DNA from: Wenxinia saemankumensis
Lineage (GTDB): Bacteria; Pseudomonadota; Alphaproteobacteria; Rhodobacterales; Rhodobacteraceae
DNA length: 64,000 bases
Reading direction: 5' to 3'
Assembly (NCBI RefSeq): GCF_900141735.1
Contig: NZ_FQYO01000002.1
Coordinates: 434,001-498,000, forward strand
This document shows, piece after piece, positions 9,690 through 18,130 of the stretch (position 1 is its first letter; every line of letters starts with the position of its first letter). The notes beneath the pieces are model-generated. The model made no database searches. It saw only the letters and a program-made list of their open reading frames with translations, and was not told the origin of the DNA. The position numbers and the translations under genes were made by a program.

Positions 9690-9755
9690 CGTGCTATGGT
9701 GTCGGTCAAATGACGCTGTCGCTGTCCTGATCGAACGTCCGACCGACCTGCCCGA

Positions 9756-9771
9756 CGAAGGTTGTCCTTCG
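9756..9771 (+). promoter_or_regulatory. inverted repeat in the carD leader
   Basis: CGAAGG-TTGT-CCTTCG is a perfect 6-base inverted repeat about 55 bases before the carD ATG and downstream of a plausible -10 (TATGGT at 9695). It may fold as a hairpin in the 5' untranslated region or be a protein site. No ligand is recognised. Confidence 0.35.
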
Positions 9772-9826
9772 CCGGGTCGCCGTCGTCGTCCGGCCCGGAT
9801 GCGCCCCTGACCGAGAGGCTGCCACC

Positions 9827-10339
9827 ATGTCGAAGAAGAAGAACGATTTCAGCCCGAACGATTTCGTCGTCTACCCCGCGCACGGGGTGGGCAAGATCGT
9901 CTCGATCGAGAAGCAGGAGGTCGCGGGCTTCGAGCTCGAGCTCTTCGTGATCTCGTTCGAGAAGGACAAGATGACGCTGCGCGTCCCCACGACCAAGGCG
10001 ACGGATGCCGGCCTGCGCGCCCTGTCCTCGCCCGATGTCGTCGCCCATGCGATGAAGACGCTGAAGGGCAAGGCCAAGGTGAAGAAGGCGATGTGGTCGC
10101 GCCGGGCCCAGGAATACGAGCAGAAGATCAACTCTGGCGACCTGATCGCCATCGCCGAAGTGGTCCGCGACCTGCACCGCGCCGACGACCAGCGCGAGCA
10201 GTCCTATTCCGAGCGGCAGCTCTACGAGGCCGCGTTCGAGCGCCTGACGCGCGAGATCGCCGCCGTCGCCGGCAATGACGAGACCGCCGCGGCGGAAGAG
10301 ATCGGCTCCGTCCTGTCGAGCCGCGCCGCCGCCGCCTGA
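9827..10339 (+). CDS. carD: CarD family transcription regulator
   Basis: A 170-residue protein of the CarD/CdnL family. The N-terminal RNA-polymerase-interaction (Tudor-like) domain is visible as FVVYPAHGVGKIVSIEKQE through MTLRVPTTKA (about residues 11-55), and the helical C-terminal half contains AMWSRRAQEYEQKINSGD. These proteins bind the beta subunit of RNA polymerase and stabilise open complexes, especially at rRNA promoters. The gene is single, with its own leader, and is followed by a strong hairpin shared with the convergent purD. Confidence 0.93.
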   Translation: MSKKKNDFSPNDFVVYPAHGVGKIVSIEKQEVAGFELELFVISFEKDKMTLRVPTTKATDAGLRALSSPDVVAHAMKTLKGKAKVKKAMWSRRAQEYEQKINSGDLIAIAEVVRDLHRADDQREQSYSERQLYEAAFERLTREIAAVAGNDETAAAEEIGSVLSSRAAAA

Positions 10340-10375
10340 TCGCGGCGGGATCCCGGGCGCCGAAGTCCGGGGAAG

Positions 10376-10401
10376 GGGGCCGTGCCGCAGGGTGCGGCCC
10401 C
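10376..10401. terminator. bidirectional terminator between carD and purD
   Basis: A seven-pair stem GGGGCCG/CGGCCCC with a 12-base loop lies between the carD stop and the convergent purD stop. A pyrimidine run (TTCCTGCTT) follows on the + strand. Its position suggests use by both genes. Confidence 0.6.
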
Positions 10402-10413
10402 TTCCTGCTTCGT

Positions 10414-11679
10414 TCAGTCCAGGGCGCGCCAGCCGATGTCGCCCCGGCAGAACCCGCCGGGCCAGTCGATCGCGTCCACCATGGCATAGGCGCGGTCCCG
10501 TGCCTGGCGCAGGGTGGGACCGCGCGCGGTGACGTTCAGGACCCGCCCGCCCGCCGCGACGAGGCGCCCCTCCCGCCGCTCGGTGCCCGCGTGGAAGACG
10601 ACGTCGCGCGATGTCGCAGGAAAGGCGTCCAGGCCCCTGATCTCGCTACCTTTGTCGTAAGCACCGGGATAGCCGTCCGCCGCCATCACGACGGTGATTG
10701 CGTGGTCCTCGGCCCATTGCGGGCGGATCCCGTCCAGCCGCCCTTCGGCGCAGGCCTGCATCAGGTCGAGCGCCTGCGCCCCCAGCCGCATCATCAGCAC
10801 CTGCGCCTCGGGATCGCCGAAGCGCACGTTGTATTCCACGAGGCTCGGCGCGCCGTCCTCGATCATCAGCCCGGCATAGAGCACGCCCTGGTAGGGCGTG
10901 CCGCGCCGCGCCATCTCGGCCATGGTGGGGCGCACGATCTCGTCCATGGCGCGGTCGAGAACGTCCTGCGTCAGGATCGGGGCCGGGGAATAGGCGCCCA
11001 TGCCGCCGGTATTGGGGCCGGTATCGCCGTCTCCCACCCTCTTGTGATCCTGGGCCGTCCCGATCGGCAGGCAGGCTTCGCCGTCGACCAGGACGAACAG
11101 GCTCGCCTCCTCGCCCCTCAGGACCTCCTCGATCACCACCTCGGCGCCGGCCGTGCCGAACTCGCCGCCGAACATGTCGCGCAGCGCTGCCTCGGCTTCG
11201 GCCACGCTCTCGGCCACCACCACGCCCTTGCCGGCGGCGAGCCCGTCGGCCTTGACCACGATCGGCGCGCCATGCGCGCGGACATGGGCGAGGGCGGGGT
11301 CCAGCGCATCGAAGCGGGCATAGGCCGCCGTCGGTGCCCCCGCCGCGTCGCAAATCGCTTTCGTGAAAGCCTTCGACGCTTCCAGCCGCGCCGCGGCCGC
11401 CGAGGGTCCGAAAACCACAAGCCCCGCCTCGCGCAGCCGGTCCGACACGCCCGCCGCGAGCGGCGCCTCAGGCCCCACGATCACGAAGTCGATCCCGTTC
11501 TCCTCGGCCAGGGCGATCACGGCCTCGGCGTCGAGCGGGTCGATCGCCGCGCACTCGGCCACCTCCGCGATCCCGGCATTGCCGGGGGCGACGATCAGCC
11601 GGTCGCATTTCGGGTTCTGGGCCACCGCCCAGGCCAGCGCGTGCTCGCGTCCGCCGGAACCGAGGATGAGGATGTTCAA
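10414..11679 (-). CDS. purD: phosphoribosylamine-glycine ligase
   Basis: The second enzyme of de novo purine synthesis: joins glycine to phosphoribosylamine using ATP. The 421-residue length is normal. Motifs: N-terminal ILGSGGREHALAWA, ATP-grasp KADGLAAGKGVVVAES, the family signature FGDPEAQVL and C-terminal HAGTERR. The start codon is TTG (11679), supported by GGAGG seven bases upstream and by the family N-terminus MNILILGSGGREHA. It diverges from xseA with about 77 bases between them. purF lies elsewhere in this window (44.9-46.4 kb), so the purine genes are scattered. Confidence 0.95.
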   Translation of the reverse strand: MNILILGSGGREHALAWAVAQNPKCDRLIVAPGNAGIAEVAECAAIDPLDAEAVIALAEENGIDFVIVGPEAPLAAGVSDRLREAGLVVFGPSAAAARLEASKAFTKAICDAAGAPTAAYARFDALDPALAHVRAHGAPIVVKADGLAAGKGVVVAESVAEAEAALRDMFGGEFGTAGAEVVIEEVLRGEEASLFVLVDGEACLPIGTAQDHKRVGDGDTGPNTGGMGAYSPAPILTQDVLDRAMDEIVRPTMAEMARRGTPYQGVLYAGLMIEDGAPSLVEYNVRFGDPEAQVLMMRLGAQALDLMQACAEGRLDGIRPQWAEDHAITVVMAADGYPGAYDKGSEIRGLDAFPATSRDVVFHAGTERREGRLVAAGGRVLNVTARGPTLRQARDRAYAMVDAIDWPGGFCRGDIGWRALD

Positions 11680-11756
11680 GGGACCGCCTCCGCTTTCGTT
11701 CGTCGCGCCGCGGTCATAAGGTGGCGGCCCGACCTTGGCGAGAGCGGAGAGACGCG

Positions 11757-13313
11757 ATGGACCTGTTCGAGGACTCTCCCCCCACCGGGGGCAACGCGCC
11801 CGAATTCACCGTCTCGGAGATCTCGGGCGCGGTGAAGCGCGCCATCGAGGGCGAGTTCGGCCATGTCCGCGTCCGGGGCGAGGTCGGCCGCGTGGTCCGG
11901 GCCCGGACGGGCCATCTCTATTTCGATCTCAAGGATGGCACCTGCGTCCTCGCGGCCATCAGCTGGAAGGGGCAGGCCGCGCGCCTCGCCCATCAGCCCG
12001 AGGAGGGAATGGAGGTCGTCGCGTCCGGCCGGCTGACCACCTATGGCGGGCAATCGAAATACCAGATGATCGTCGAGGACATCCGTCCCGCCGGCGCCGG
12101 CGCGCTGATGGCGATGCTCGAGGCGCGCAAGACCAAGCTCGCGGCCGAGGGGCTGTTCGATCCCGCGCGCAAGCGGCCGATTCCCTACCTGCCCGAGATC
12201 ATCGGCGTGGTGACCTCGCCCACGGGGGCGGTGATCCGCGACATCCTGCATCGCCTGCGCGACCGGTTCCCCCGCAAGGTCCTGGTCTGGCCGGTCGCGG
12301 TGCAGGGCCCGGCCTGCGCGGGGCAGGTCGCGCGCGCGATCCGCGGCTTCAACGAGCTGACGCCGGGTGGGGCTCTGCCCCGGCCCGACCTCATCATCGT
12401 CGCGCGGGGGGGCGGCTCGATCGAGGATCTGTGGGGCTTCAACGAGGAGGAGGTGGCCCGCGCCGCCGCCGCCAGCGCCATTCCCCTGATCTCCGCCGTC
12501 GGGCACGAGACGGACACGACGCTGATCGACTTCGTCTCGGACTGGCGGGCGCCGACGCCGACCGCCGCGGCCGAGAAGGCGGTGCCGGTGCGGCTGGAGC
12601 TGCTGGCGCAGGTCGACAATCTGGGGGGGCGGCTGACCCATGCCGCCGCCCGCCGCGTGGAGGACCGGCGGCAGCGGCTCGCCGACCTGTCCCGCGCGCT
12701 GCCCCGGCCGGAGGCGCTGCTCGAGGCGCGGCGACAGCGGCTCGACCATCTGGACGAGACGCTGCCCCGCGCGCTCCGGGCCGCGCTGCACGTCAAGTCG
12801 GCGGCCCTGGCGCGGCTGGGGCTGCGCCCCTCGCTGCTGACCGGCCCACTGCGGCACGAGCGGCGGCGGATCCTCGACCTCTCCGCCCGCACCGGTCCCG
12901 CGCTCGAGCGGCGCACCCGCGAGGCGCGGCGCGAGCTGACGCGCGAGGCGGCGAAGCTGACGCCCGCCCTGCCGGTCGCCCGGATCGCCCGGGCGCGCGA
13001 GACGCTCCTCGCCCTGTCGCCCCGGGTCGATCCCGCCGCGGCGCGGGCGCGGCTGACCCTCGCCCGCGAGCGGCTGGAGGCGCTGGACCGGATGCGCCAG
13101 ACGCTGGGCTATACCGAGACGCTGGCCCGCGGCTTCGCCGTGGTGCGGGCCGAGGGCGGCGTCGTCACCGACGCGGCGGAGGCGGAGCGGCATCCCCGGC
13201 TGGAGATCGAGTTCCGCGACGGGCGGGTGGAGGCGCTGATCGGCGCGGCGCCGAAGCGCCGCAGGCCGCCGGCGAAGGACGATCCCGGGCCCGAGCAGGG
13301 CTCGCTGCTCTAG
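11757..13313 (+). CDS. xseA: exodeoxyribonuclease VII large subunit
   Basis: Large subunit of exonuclease VII, which degrades single-stranded DNA to oligonucleotides. 518 residues. The N-terminal OB fold is seen as VRVRGEVGRVVRARTGHLYF, followed by the nuclease core with IIGVVTSPTGAVIRDIL, IIVARGGGSIEDLWGFN and SAVGHETDTTLIDFV, and then a long Arg/Leu-rich coiled-coil region. ATG 11757 fits the family start, with GGAGAGAC upstream. Its stop overlaps the convergent next gene by four bases. xseB is not in the window. Confidence 0.94.
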   Translation: MDLFEDSPPTGGNAPEFTVSEISGAVKRAIEGEFGHVRVRGEVGRVVRARTGHLYFDLKDGTCVLAAISWKGQAARLAHQPEEGMEVVASGRLTTYGGQSKYQMIVEDIRPAGAGALMAMLEARKTKLAAEGLFDPARKRPIPYLPEIIGVVTSPTGAVIRDILHRLRDRFPRKVLVWPVAVQGPACAGQVARAIRGFNELTPGGALPRPDLIIVARGGGSIEDLWGFNEEEVARAAAASAIPLISAVGHETDTTLIDFVSDWRAPTPTAAAEKAVPVRLELLAQVDNLGGRLTHAAARRVEDRRQRLADLSRALPRPEALLEARRQRLDHLDETLPRALRAALHVKSAALARLGLRPSLLTGPLRHERRRILDLSARTGPALERRTREARRELTREAAKLTPALPVARIARARETLLALSPRVDPAAARARLTLARERLEALDRMRQTLGYTETLARGFAVVRAEGGVVTDAAEAERHPRLEIEFRDGRVEALIGAAPKRRRPPAKDDPGPEQGSLL

Positions 13314-13690
13314 ACCCCGTAATCGGGGCAGACCAGCGGCTCTTCCTCGACCACCTCGTAGAGGATCGACGCCTCGCCGGTCACGAATTCCGCGCGCAGG
13401 CCCGTCCCCTCGTCGAAGATGTGCCAGCATTGCGGGTCGGGCGTGTCGTCGTAGGTAAAGCAGATCAGCCCCGGCTCGGGCTCGTCCCAGGTGCCTTCCT
13501 GGCAGGCGCTGCCGTCGAGCCAGGCCCAGGTGACGCGCCGCCCCTCGTGGTAGCGCTCCACCCCGTAGGCGCCGTCGGGGCCCCCATAGGTCAGCGTCCG
13601 GCCGAGGACGCGGGATTCGAATTCCTCTCCCGACATCTGGGCAAGGGCGGGGGAGGCGACGAGTGCGGCGAGGGCGAGGATCAGGCGCAT
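13310..13690 (-). CDS. exported hypothetical protein
   Basis: A 126-residue protein with a signal peptide (LILALAALVASPALAQ) and a mature part holding four cysteines (SACQEG, LICFTYDDTPDPQCWHIF, LVCPDYG), which could form two disulfides in the periplasm. The pattern TYGGPDGAYGVERYHEGRR followed by TYDD and CWHIF is common in conserved hypothetical proteins of Rhodobacteraceae, with no known function. It is convergent with xseA, sharing four bases at the stops. Confidence 0.75.
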   Translation of the reverse strand: MRLILALAALVASPALAQMSGEEFESRVLGRTLTYGGPDGAYGVERYHEGRRVTWAWLDGSACQEGTWDEPEPGLICFTYDDTPDPQCWHIFDEGTGLRAEFVTGEASILYEVVEEEPLVCPDYGV

Positions 13691-13946
13691 GGGCCGGAGC
13701 CTGCCACGGCGGCGGGGGCGAGGGAAGCCGGCCCTCACGCCCCCGCGAGGGCACGCGGCCGCCGGGGCATCCATTCGCGGCGGAAAGGCCGGCGCGGAAG
13801 ACGGGGGGCGGCATGCCCCCCAGCAGGGCAGGGCCGGGCGCGGCGCGCCTGCGGCTTTCCTTTCGCCGGGGCTGGCCTTAGGTCTGCGCCGACAGGCCCG
13901 CCGCCCTGACGGCCGGGTCCGACCGAGCAAGGGAAAGCGCCGCCGC

Positions 13947-15374
13947 ATGTCGTTCTTCAGGAAGCTCCGCGACCGGATGATGGGCTCGTCGTCGAAGATC
14001 GACCAGGGGCTGGAGGCGCTGGTCGAGGACGGGGCGGAAGCGCCGGAGGATGTCCGGACGCCCCCGGCCGAGGCCGGACCGTCGCGGGCGGACACGGACG
14101 GGCGCCCGCAATCCGGCCTGCGCCCCGATGCGGCCGGTCCGGCCCCGGAGGAGGGCACCGCCCCCGAAGGCCCGTCCGCGCCGGAACCAGCGGCTCCGAC
14201 CGCGCCGGATCCTGCCGCCCCGCCCCCGGCGGCGCCGGCCCCCGCGCCCCGGCCGCCCGCCGCGCCGGAGCCGCGACGCCCCGACCCCGGGTCGGAGGCG
14301 GCGAGGGATGCCGCCCCGAAGCCGGCCCCGCGGACGGCCCCGGATACCGCCCCGGAGGCTGCCCCCGTCGGGCGGTCCACTGCCCCCGCGCCGGAACCGG
14401 CCCCCTCGGACCCGGTCCCCGCCCCGCCTTCCGCCCCGGCCGCCGATCCGGCCCCGCGGATGGAGGCGGAGGCCGAGGCGCCGAAGCGCGGCGGCTTCCT
14501 CGGCCGGCTGTTCCGGCGCGAGGAGGCGGCGGTGCCGCGCCGCGTGCTCGACGACGAGATGCTCGAGGATCTGGAGGATCTTCTCATCTCGGCCGACATG
14601 GGCACCACGACCGCCGCCCGCGTCGCCGCCAACCTCGCCGAGGGGCGGATGGGGCGCCGCATGAGCGTGCGCGAGATCAAGGAGGCGCTTGCCGCCGAGA
14701 TCGCCCGGATCATGGAGCCGGTCGCGCGCCCGCTGCCGATCTACCCGACCCGGCCGCAGGTGGTGCTGGTCGTCGGCGTGAACGGCTCGGGCAAGACCAC
14801 GACGATCGGCAAGCTCGCCAGCCAGTTCCGCGCCGCGGGCAAGTCCGTCGTCATCGCCGCCGGCGACACGTTCCGCGCCGCTGCGGTCGAGCAGCTGCAG
14901 GTCTGGGGCGAGCGGGCCGGGGTCCCGGTCCTGACCGCGCCCGAAGGGTCCGATCCCGCCTCGCTCGCCTTCGACGCGATGGGACGGGCGCAGGCGGACG
15001 GCGCGGACCTGCTGATGATCGACACGGCCGGACGGCTGCAGAACCGCGCCGACCTGATGGAGGAGCTGGCCAAGATCGTCCGCGTGATCCGCAAGAAGGA
15101 TCCGGACGCACCGCACAACACCCTGCTGGTGCTGGACGCGACCACGGGCCAGAACGCCGTCGGCCAGGTCGAGATCTTCCAGAGGATCTCGGACGTGTCC
15201 GGCCTCGTCATGACGAAGCTCGACGGCACCGCGAAGGGCGGCGTGCTCGTGGCGCTGGCCGACCGGTTCGGCCTGCCGATCCACGCGATCGGGGTGGGCG
15301 AGCAGATCGACGACCTCTCGCCCTTCGACCCCGAGGAATTCGCCGCCGCGCTGGTGGGGCTGGACGGCGAATGA
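13947..15374 (+). CDS. ftsY: signal recognition particle receptor FtsY
   Basis: GTPase receptor that docks SRP-ribosome complexes at the inner membrane. 475 residues: a short basic/amphipathic N-terminus (SFFRKLRDRMMG), a long acidic Pro/Ala-rich linker (about 30-170), and the NG domain from about 190. GTPase motifs are GVNGSGKTTTIGKLA (near 276), DTFRAAAVEQL, DTAGRLQNRADLMEEL and TKLDGTAKGG. The linker is longer and more Pro-rich than in enteric bacteria, which is common in this family of bacteria. ATG 13947 is the only start giving this N-terminus. The gene converges with an MgtC-like gene two bases after its stop. Confidence 0.96.
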   Translation: MSFFRKLRDRMMGSSSKIDQGLEALVEDGAEAPEDVRTPPAEAGPSRADTDGRPQSGLRPDAAGPAPEEGTAPEGPSAPEPAAPTAPDPAAPPPAAPAPAPRPPAAPEPRRPDPGSEAARDAAPKPAPRTAPDTAPEAAPVGRSTAPAPEPAPSDPVPAPPSAPAADPAPRMEAEAEAPKRGGFLGRLFRREEAAVPRRVLDDEMLEDLEDLLISADMGTTTAARVAANLAEGRMGRRMSVREIKEALAAEIARIMEPVARPLPIYPTRPQVVLVVGVNGSGKTTTIGKLASQFRAAGKSVVIAAGDTFRAAAVEQLQVWGERAGVPVLTAPEGSDPASLAFDAMGRAQADGADLLMIDTAGRLQNRADLMEELAKIVRVIRKKDPDAPHNTLLVLDATTGQNAVGQVEIFQRISDVSGLVMTKLDGTAKGGVLVALADRFGLPIHAIGVGEQIDDLSPFDPEEFAAALVGLDGE

Positions 15375-15376
15375 GG

Positions 15377-15877
15377 CTAGTCGTCCGCGCGGTGGGTGCC
15401 CGTCCGCCGTTCCATCTGGCCGATCAGGAACAGCACGCAGACCACCAGCACCGCGGACATCGCGGCAAGCGGGACATGCCCCGCCCCGCAGGCCAGGCCG
15501 ATCGCCCCGGCCAGCCAGAGCGAGGCGCCGGTCGTGACGTTCCGCACCTCGCCCTTCTGGGTGAAGATCAGCCCCGCCGCGAGGAAGGCGACGCCGGCCG
15601 TGACCGCCTCGATCAGGCGGAGCGGATCGACGCGGACCGCATCCTCTCCGGCATCGCCGAATTCCAGGCGCGCGATCTCGAGCCCCGTCAGCACGAAGAG
15701 GCAGGCGGCCAGCGAGACCAGCATGTGCGTGCGCAGGCCCGCGGGCTTCTCCTTGCGCTCGCGCTCGAAGCCGATCAGCGCGCCGAGCGTCACGGCGGCG
15801 ATGAGCCGGGTGAGCGAGACGACCAGCGGGACGGCGGTGAAGGTTCCGGTGAGTTCGCCGGCGAGCGTGTCGAGCAT
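15377..15877 (-). CDS. MgtC/SapB family membrane protein
   Basis: A 166-residue membrane protein with four or five hydrophobic segments. The MgtC signature is clear: RLIAAVTLGALIGFERERK, AGLRTHMLVSLAACLF, and AGLIFTQKGEVRNVTTGASLW (GAGxI-type and xTTAAxLW-type motifs). Family members are linked with Mg2+ limitation and modulation of membrane ATPase, but most environmental ones are untested. ATG 15877 is used; an in-frame ATG at 15913 would add 12 residues. The C-terminal regulatory domain found in longer MgtC proteins is absent. Confidence 0.85.
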   Translation of the reverse strand: MLDTLAGELTGTFTAVPLVVSLTRLIAAVTLGALIGFERERKEKPAGLRTHMLVSLAACLFVLTGLEIARLEFGDAGEDAVRVDPLRLIEAVTAGVAFLAAGLIFTQKGEVRNVTTGASLWLAGAIGLACGAGHVPLAAMSAVLVVCVLFLIGQMERRTGTHRADD

Positions 15878-15939
15878 GGGGGCCTTCGGTCCTCTGTAAC
15901 GGTTTCGTGTCAACCGCGACGGCGGGCCGGGGTTCCGGC

Positions 15940-16842
15940 ATGAGCGACTGGCTCGCCGCCCTCGCGGGCACGCCGGAGGGCGCGCGCGTCGCCGCGCTGC
16001 TGGCGCTGACGAGCGCCATAGCCCATGCCGCCTTCGGCGCGCTGCAGAAGGGACGCCACGATCCCTGGCTGATGCGGGGCAGCATCGACGCCTCCTTCGT
16101 GCTGATCTCGCTGCCGGTCGCGCTGTTCCTGGTGCCGCGCCCCGATGCGGGCACCTGGCTGATCCTGCTCGGCGCGATCCCGCTGCATTTCGCCTACAAG
16201 ATGACGGTCGCGCTGGCCTACGAGCGGGCGGCCTACACCGTGGTCTACCCGGTGATCCGGGGGACCGGGCCGCTGATCACGGTCCTCTTCGCGAGCGCGG
16301 TGTTCCGCGAGCATTTCACCGCGCTGCAATGGGGCGGGGCGCTGTGCCTCTCGGCGGGGATGGGGCTGCTGGCCTGGCGGAACCTCCATTCCGTCGGGAT
16401 GGACCTCGCGCAGGTGCGGATCGGCCTGATGTGGGCGTTCGCCGGCGGGATCGCGGTGGCCTGCTACACGGTCTACGACGCCTACGGCATCCGCCGGGCG
16501 CCGGACCCCTTCACCTTCCTCGCCTGGTTCTTCGTGATGACGCAGCTCGATTTCCCGCTTATCGCCTGGGCCCGCTACCGACGGACCGGGGCGCCGGGCG
16601 GGGTGCGCTCGCTGCTGCTGCGCGGGCTTGCCGGGGCGCTGATCGGCTGGATCAGCTTCGGCGGCGTGATGCTGGCGACCTATCTCGACAAGGTCGGCGA
16701 AGCGGCCGTCCTGCGCGAGACCTCGACCGTCTTCGCCGCGCTGATCGGCTGGTTCATCCTGGGCGAGACGGTGGGGCCGCGACGATTGGCCTTCATGGCG
16801 CTGATTGCGCTCGGCGCCGTGATCGTGGAATTCGGGGGCTGA
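15940..16842 (+). CDS. EamA/DMT family transporter
   Basis: A 300-residue inner membrane protein with about ten hydrophobic helices arranged as two EamA halves: the first ends with ITVLFASAVFREHFTALQWGG and the second with AALIGWFILGETVGPRRLAFM. Such carriers export or import small metabolites; the substrate is unknown. ATG 15940 is preferred, though GTG 15907 is also in frame. It is followed after 11 bases by yciB and the two are probably cotranscribed. Confidence 0.85.
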   Translation: MSDWLAALAGTPEGARVAALLALTSAIAHAAFGALQKGRHDPWLMRGSIDASFVLISLPVALFLVPRPDAGTWLILLGAIPLHFAYKMTVALAYERAAYTVVYPVIRGTGPLITVLFASAVFREHFTALQWGGALCLSAGMGLLAWRNLHSVGMDLAQVRIGLMWAFAGGIAVACYTVYDAYGIRRAPDPFTFLAWFFVMTQLDFPLIAWARYRRTGAPGGVRSLLLRGLAGALIGWISFGGVMLATYLDKVGEAAVLRETSTVFAALIGWFILGETVGPRRLAFMALIALGAVIVEFGG

Positions 16843-16853
16843 AGGAGAGCGCG

Positions 16854-17468
16854 ATGTCCGACGAACGCCCGATCAACCCGATCCTGAAGCAGGTCCTCGA
16901 ACTGGGGCCCACGCTCGTGTTCTTCCTGATCTATCTGCGGATCCGGGACGAGACCTATGCCTGGAACGGGACGGAGTATTCCGGCTTCATCGTCGCGACG
17001 CTGGTCTTCGTGCCGATCCTGCTGGCCGCGATGGGCATCCTCTGGGCGCTGACGCGGCGGCTGAGCCGGATGCAGGTCTTCACCGCCTTCATGGTCGTGT
17101 TCTTCGGCGGGCTGACCGCCTGGTTCAACGACGAGCGGTTCTTCAAGATGAAGACGACGATCATCTACGGGATCTTCGCGGCCATCCTGGGGATCGGGCT
17201 GGCGCAGGGGAGGAGCTACCTGCAATGGATCATGGGGGAACTCCTGCCGATGCGGCGGGAGGGCTGGATGATCCTGACCCGGCGGCTGACCGCGCTCTTC
17301 GCCGCGCTGGCCGTGGCGAACGAGGTGATCTGGCGGACCCAGTCGACCGACCTGTGGGTGAAGATCGAGACCTTCGCCTTCCCGGCAGTGCTGTTCGTCT
17401 TCCTCTGGCTGCAGATCGTCGGGTTGCAGAAATACCTGATCGAGGACGGGAGCGCCGGAAAGGGGTGA
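16854..17468 (+). CDS. yciB: inner membrane-spanning protein YciB (septation protein A family)
   Basis: A 204-residue membrane protein with about six helices. It starts KQVLELGPTLVFFLIYL and carries FGGLTAWFNDERFFKMKTTI and VANEVIWRTQSTDLWV, typical of the YciB/IspZ family. Members influence cell envelope synthesis and division; the activity is not known. GGAGAG lies seven bases before ATG 16854. A hairpin-rich stretch follows the stop. Confidence 0.9.
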   Translation: MSDERPINPILKQVLELGPTLVFFLIYLRIRDETYAWNGTEYSGFIVATLVFVPILLAAMGILWALTRRLSRMQVFTAFMVVFFGGLTAWFNDERFFKMKTTIIYGIFAAILGIGLAQGRSYLQWIMGELLPMRREGWMILTRRLTALFAALAVANEVIWRTQSTDLWVKIETFAFPAVLFVFLWLQIVGLQKYLIEDGSAGKG

Positions 17469-17520
17469 TCCCGGGCCCGGCCGGGGGCAGGGGGGCGCCG
17501 CCCCCCTCGGCCTGCGGCCT

Positions 17521-17556
17521 CACCCCCCGGAGTATTTCTGGCAAGATAAGGGGGTG
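17521..17556. repeat. inverted repeat with GTATTT core downstream of yciB
   Basis: CACCCCC (17521-17527) and GGGGGTG (17550-17556) form a seven-pair stem around a 22-base loop that includes GGAGTATTTCTGGCAAGAT. A second hairpin (AGGGGGGC.../...GCCCCCCT) sits just before it. The loop shares GTATTT with the three-copy intergenic repeat found at 26057, 44827 and 48991. It may be a processed 3' end structure or a terminator for the yciB transcript. Confidence 0.5.
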
Positions 17557-17610
17557 GCCGGGCCGCTTGCCCCGGGGCGGCGTCGCGACCCGGGCCGGCC
17601 GGTCCGGCGG

Positions 17611-17904
17611 TCAGGTCCCGGCCCGGATCCGGCCGGCGGCATAGGGCGGGAGGGGCGAGGGCAGGGTGATTCCGGCGTCCGCCCCCTCGGCCCAGGCGAT
17701 CACCCCGTCCACATGCAGGCCGCCCACGACCATCTTCACCGCGGCGCCGGGGGCGACCGGGCAATCCGCGCTGATCCGCAGGCCCCTGGCGGAGGCGTCG
17801 CGGATGCGGCCGGTCGTCCACCCGGTCGGCACGGCGATCCGGATCTGGAAATCGGCCGGATCGCGCGGGTCGCGGTCGGGCTGGCCGGGGGCGGTCGTCG
17901 TCAT
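17611..17904 (-). CDS. PilZ domain protein, non-canonical
   Basis: A 97-residue PilZ-like protein. The (D/N)xSxxG motif is present (RIRDASARGLRIS), followed by strands with GAAVKMVVGGL and GVIAWAEG, as in PilZ. The RxxxR motif that contacts cyclic di-GMP is not seen in the short N-terminal part, so nucleotide binding is doubtful. ATG 17904 is used; ATG 17919 is in frame but has no ribosome binding site. It diverges from the metZ leader. Confidence 0.7.
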   Translation of the reverse strand: MTTTAPGQPDRDPRDPADFQIRIAVPTGWTTGRIRDASARGLRISADCPVAPGAAVKMVVGGLHVDGVIAWAEGADAGITLPSPLPPYAAGRIRAGT

Positions 17905-17991
17905 CGGGGGGCTCTCCATCTTAACAAGGGGGCCAGTCTGCGCGCCAGGTGTTGCTCCCCGCTCAGCTCCCACGGGGCCGGATGGATCTTC

Positions 17992-18020
17992 TTGACGGGA
18001 TTCGGGCGTCCGGCTAGGAG
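17992..18020 (+). promoter_or_regulatory. metZ promoter
   Basis: TTGACG (-35, 17992-17997), a 17-base spacer and TAGGAG (-10, 18015-18020) form a sigma-70-type promoter. The start would be near 18026, right at the first base of the SAM-II aptamer stem, which supports both calls. Confidence 0.65.
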
Positions 18021-18025
18021 GAGGC

Positions 18026-18079
18026 CGTGGCGATTTGTCGACCGGATTGCGGGCCACGTTAAACATGCCGCTAAAGAGG
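18026..18079 (+). ncRNA. SAM-II riboswitch aptamer upstream of metZ
   Basis: The sequence fits the SAM-II (metA) fold. The P1 stem is CGTGGC (18026-18031) with GCCACG (18053-18058). The loop has the conserved GATTT and ACCGGATTGC elements, followed by TTAAACATG and the 3' element GCTAAAGAGG (18070-18079), which forms the pseudoknot. SAM-II aptamers are known from alphaproteobacteria in front of methionine genes. The GAGG of the 3' element also looks like the ribosome binding site of a 7-codon ORF that follows. SAM binding is expected to lower expression of metZ. Confidence 0.85.
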
Positions 18080-18088
18080 TGAGTGAGG

Positions 18089-18112
18089 ATGGAACTGTCC
18101 CCGCACCCCTGA
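18089..18112 (+). CDS. possible 7-codon leader peptide between riboswitch and terminator
   Basis: ATG at 18089 opens a short frame encoding MELSPHP and stopping with TGA at 18110-18112. It is preceded by AGAGG (18075-18079) at nine bases, which belongs to the SAM-II 3' pseudoknot strand. The frame runs through the 5' arm of the terminator hairpin (18100-18105) and stops inside its loop. A ribosome on it would block the hairpin. This is inference from layout; translation is not shown. Confidence 0.45.
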   Translation: MELSPHP

Positions 18113-18130
18113 CCGGTTGCGGGTTTTTTT
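18100..18130 (+). terminator. intrinsic terminator in the metZ leader
   Basis: CCCGCA (18100-18105) pairs with TGCGGG (18118-18123), a 12-base loop lies between, and seven T residues follow (18124-18130). It sits between the SAM-II aptamer and metZ, 36 bases before the metZ ATG, so it is placed to attenuate transcription. Confidence 0.8.
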
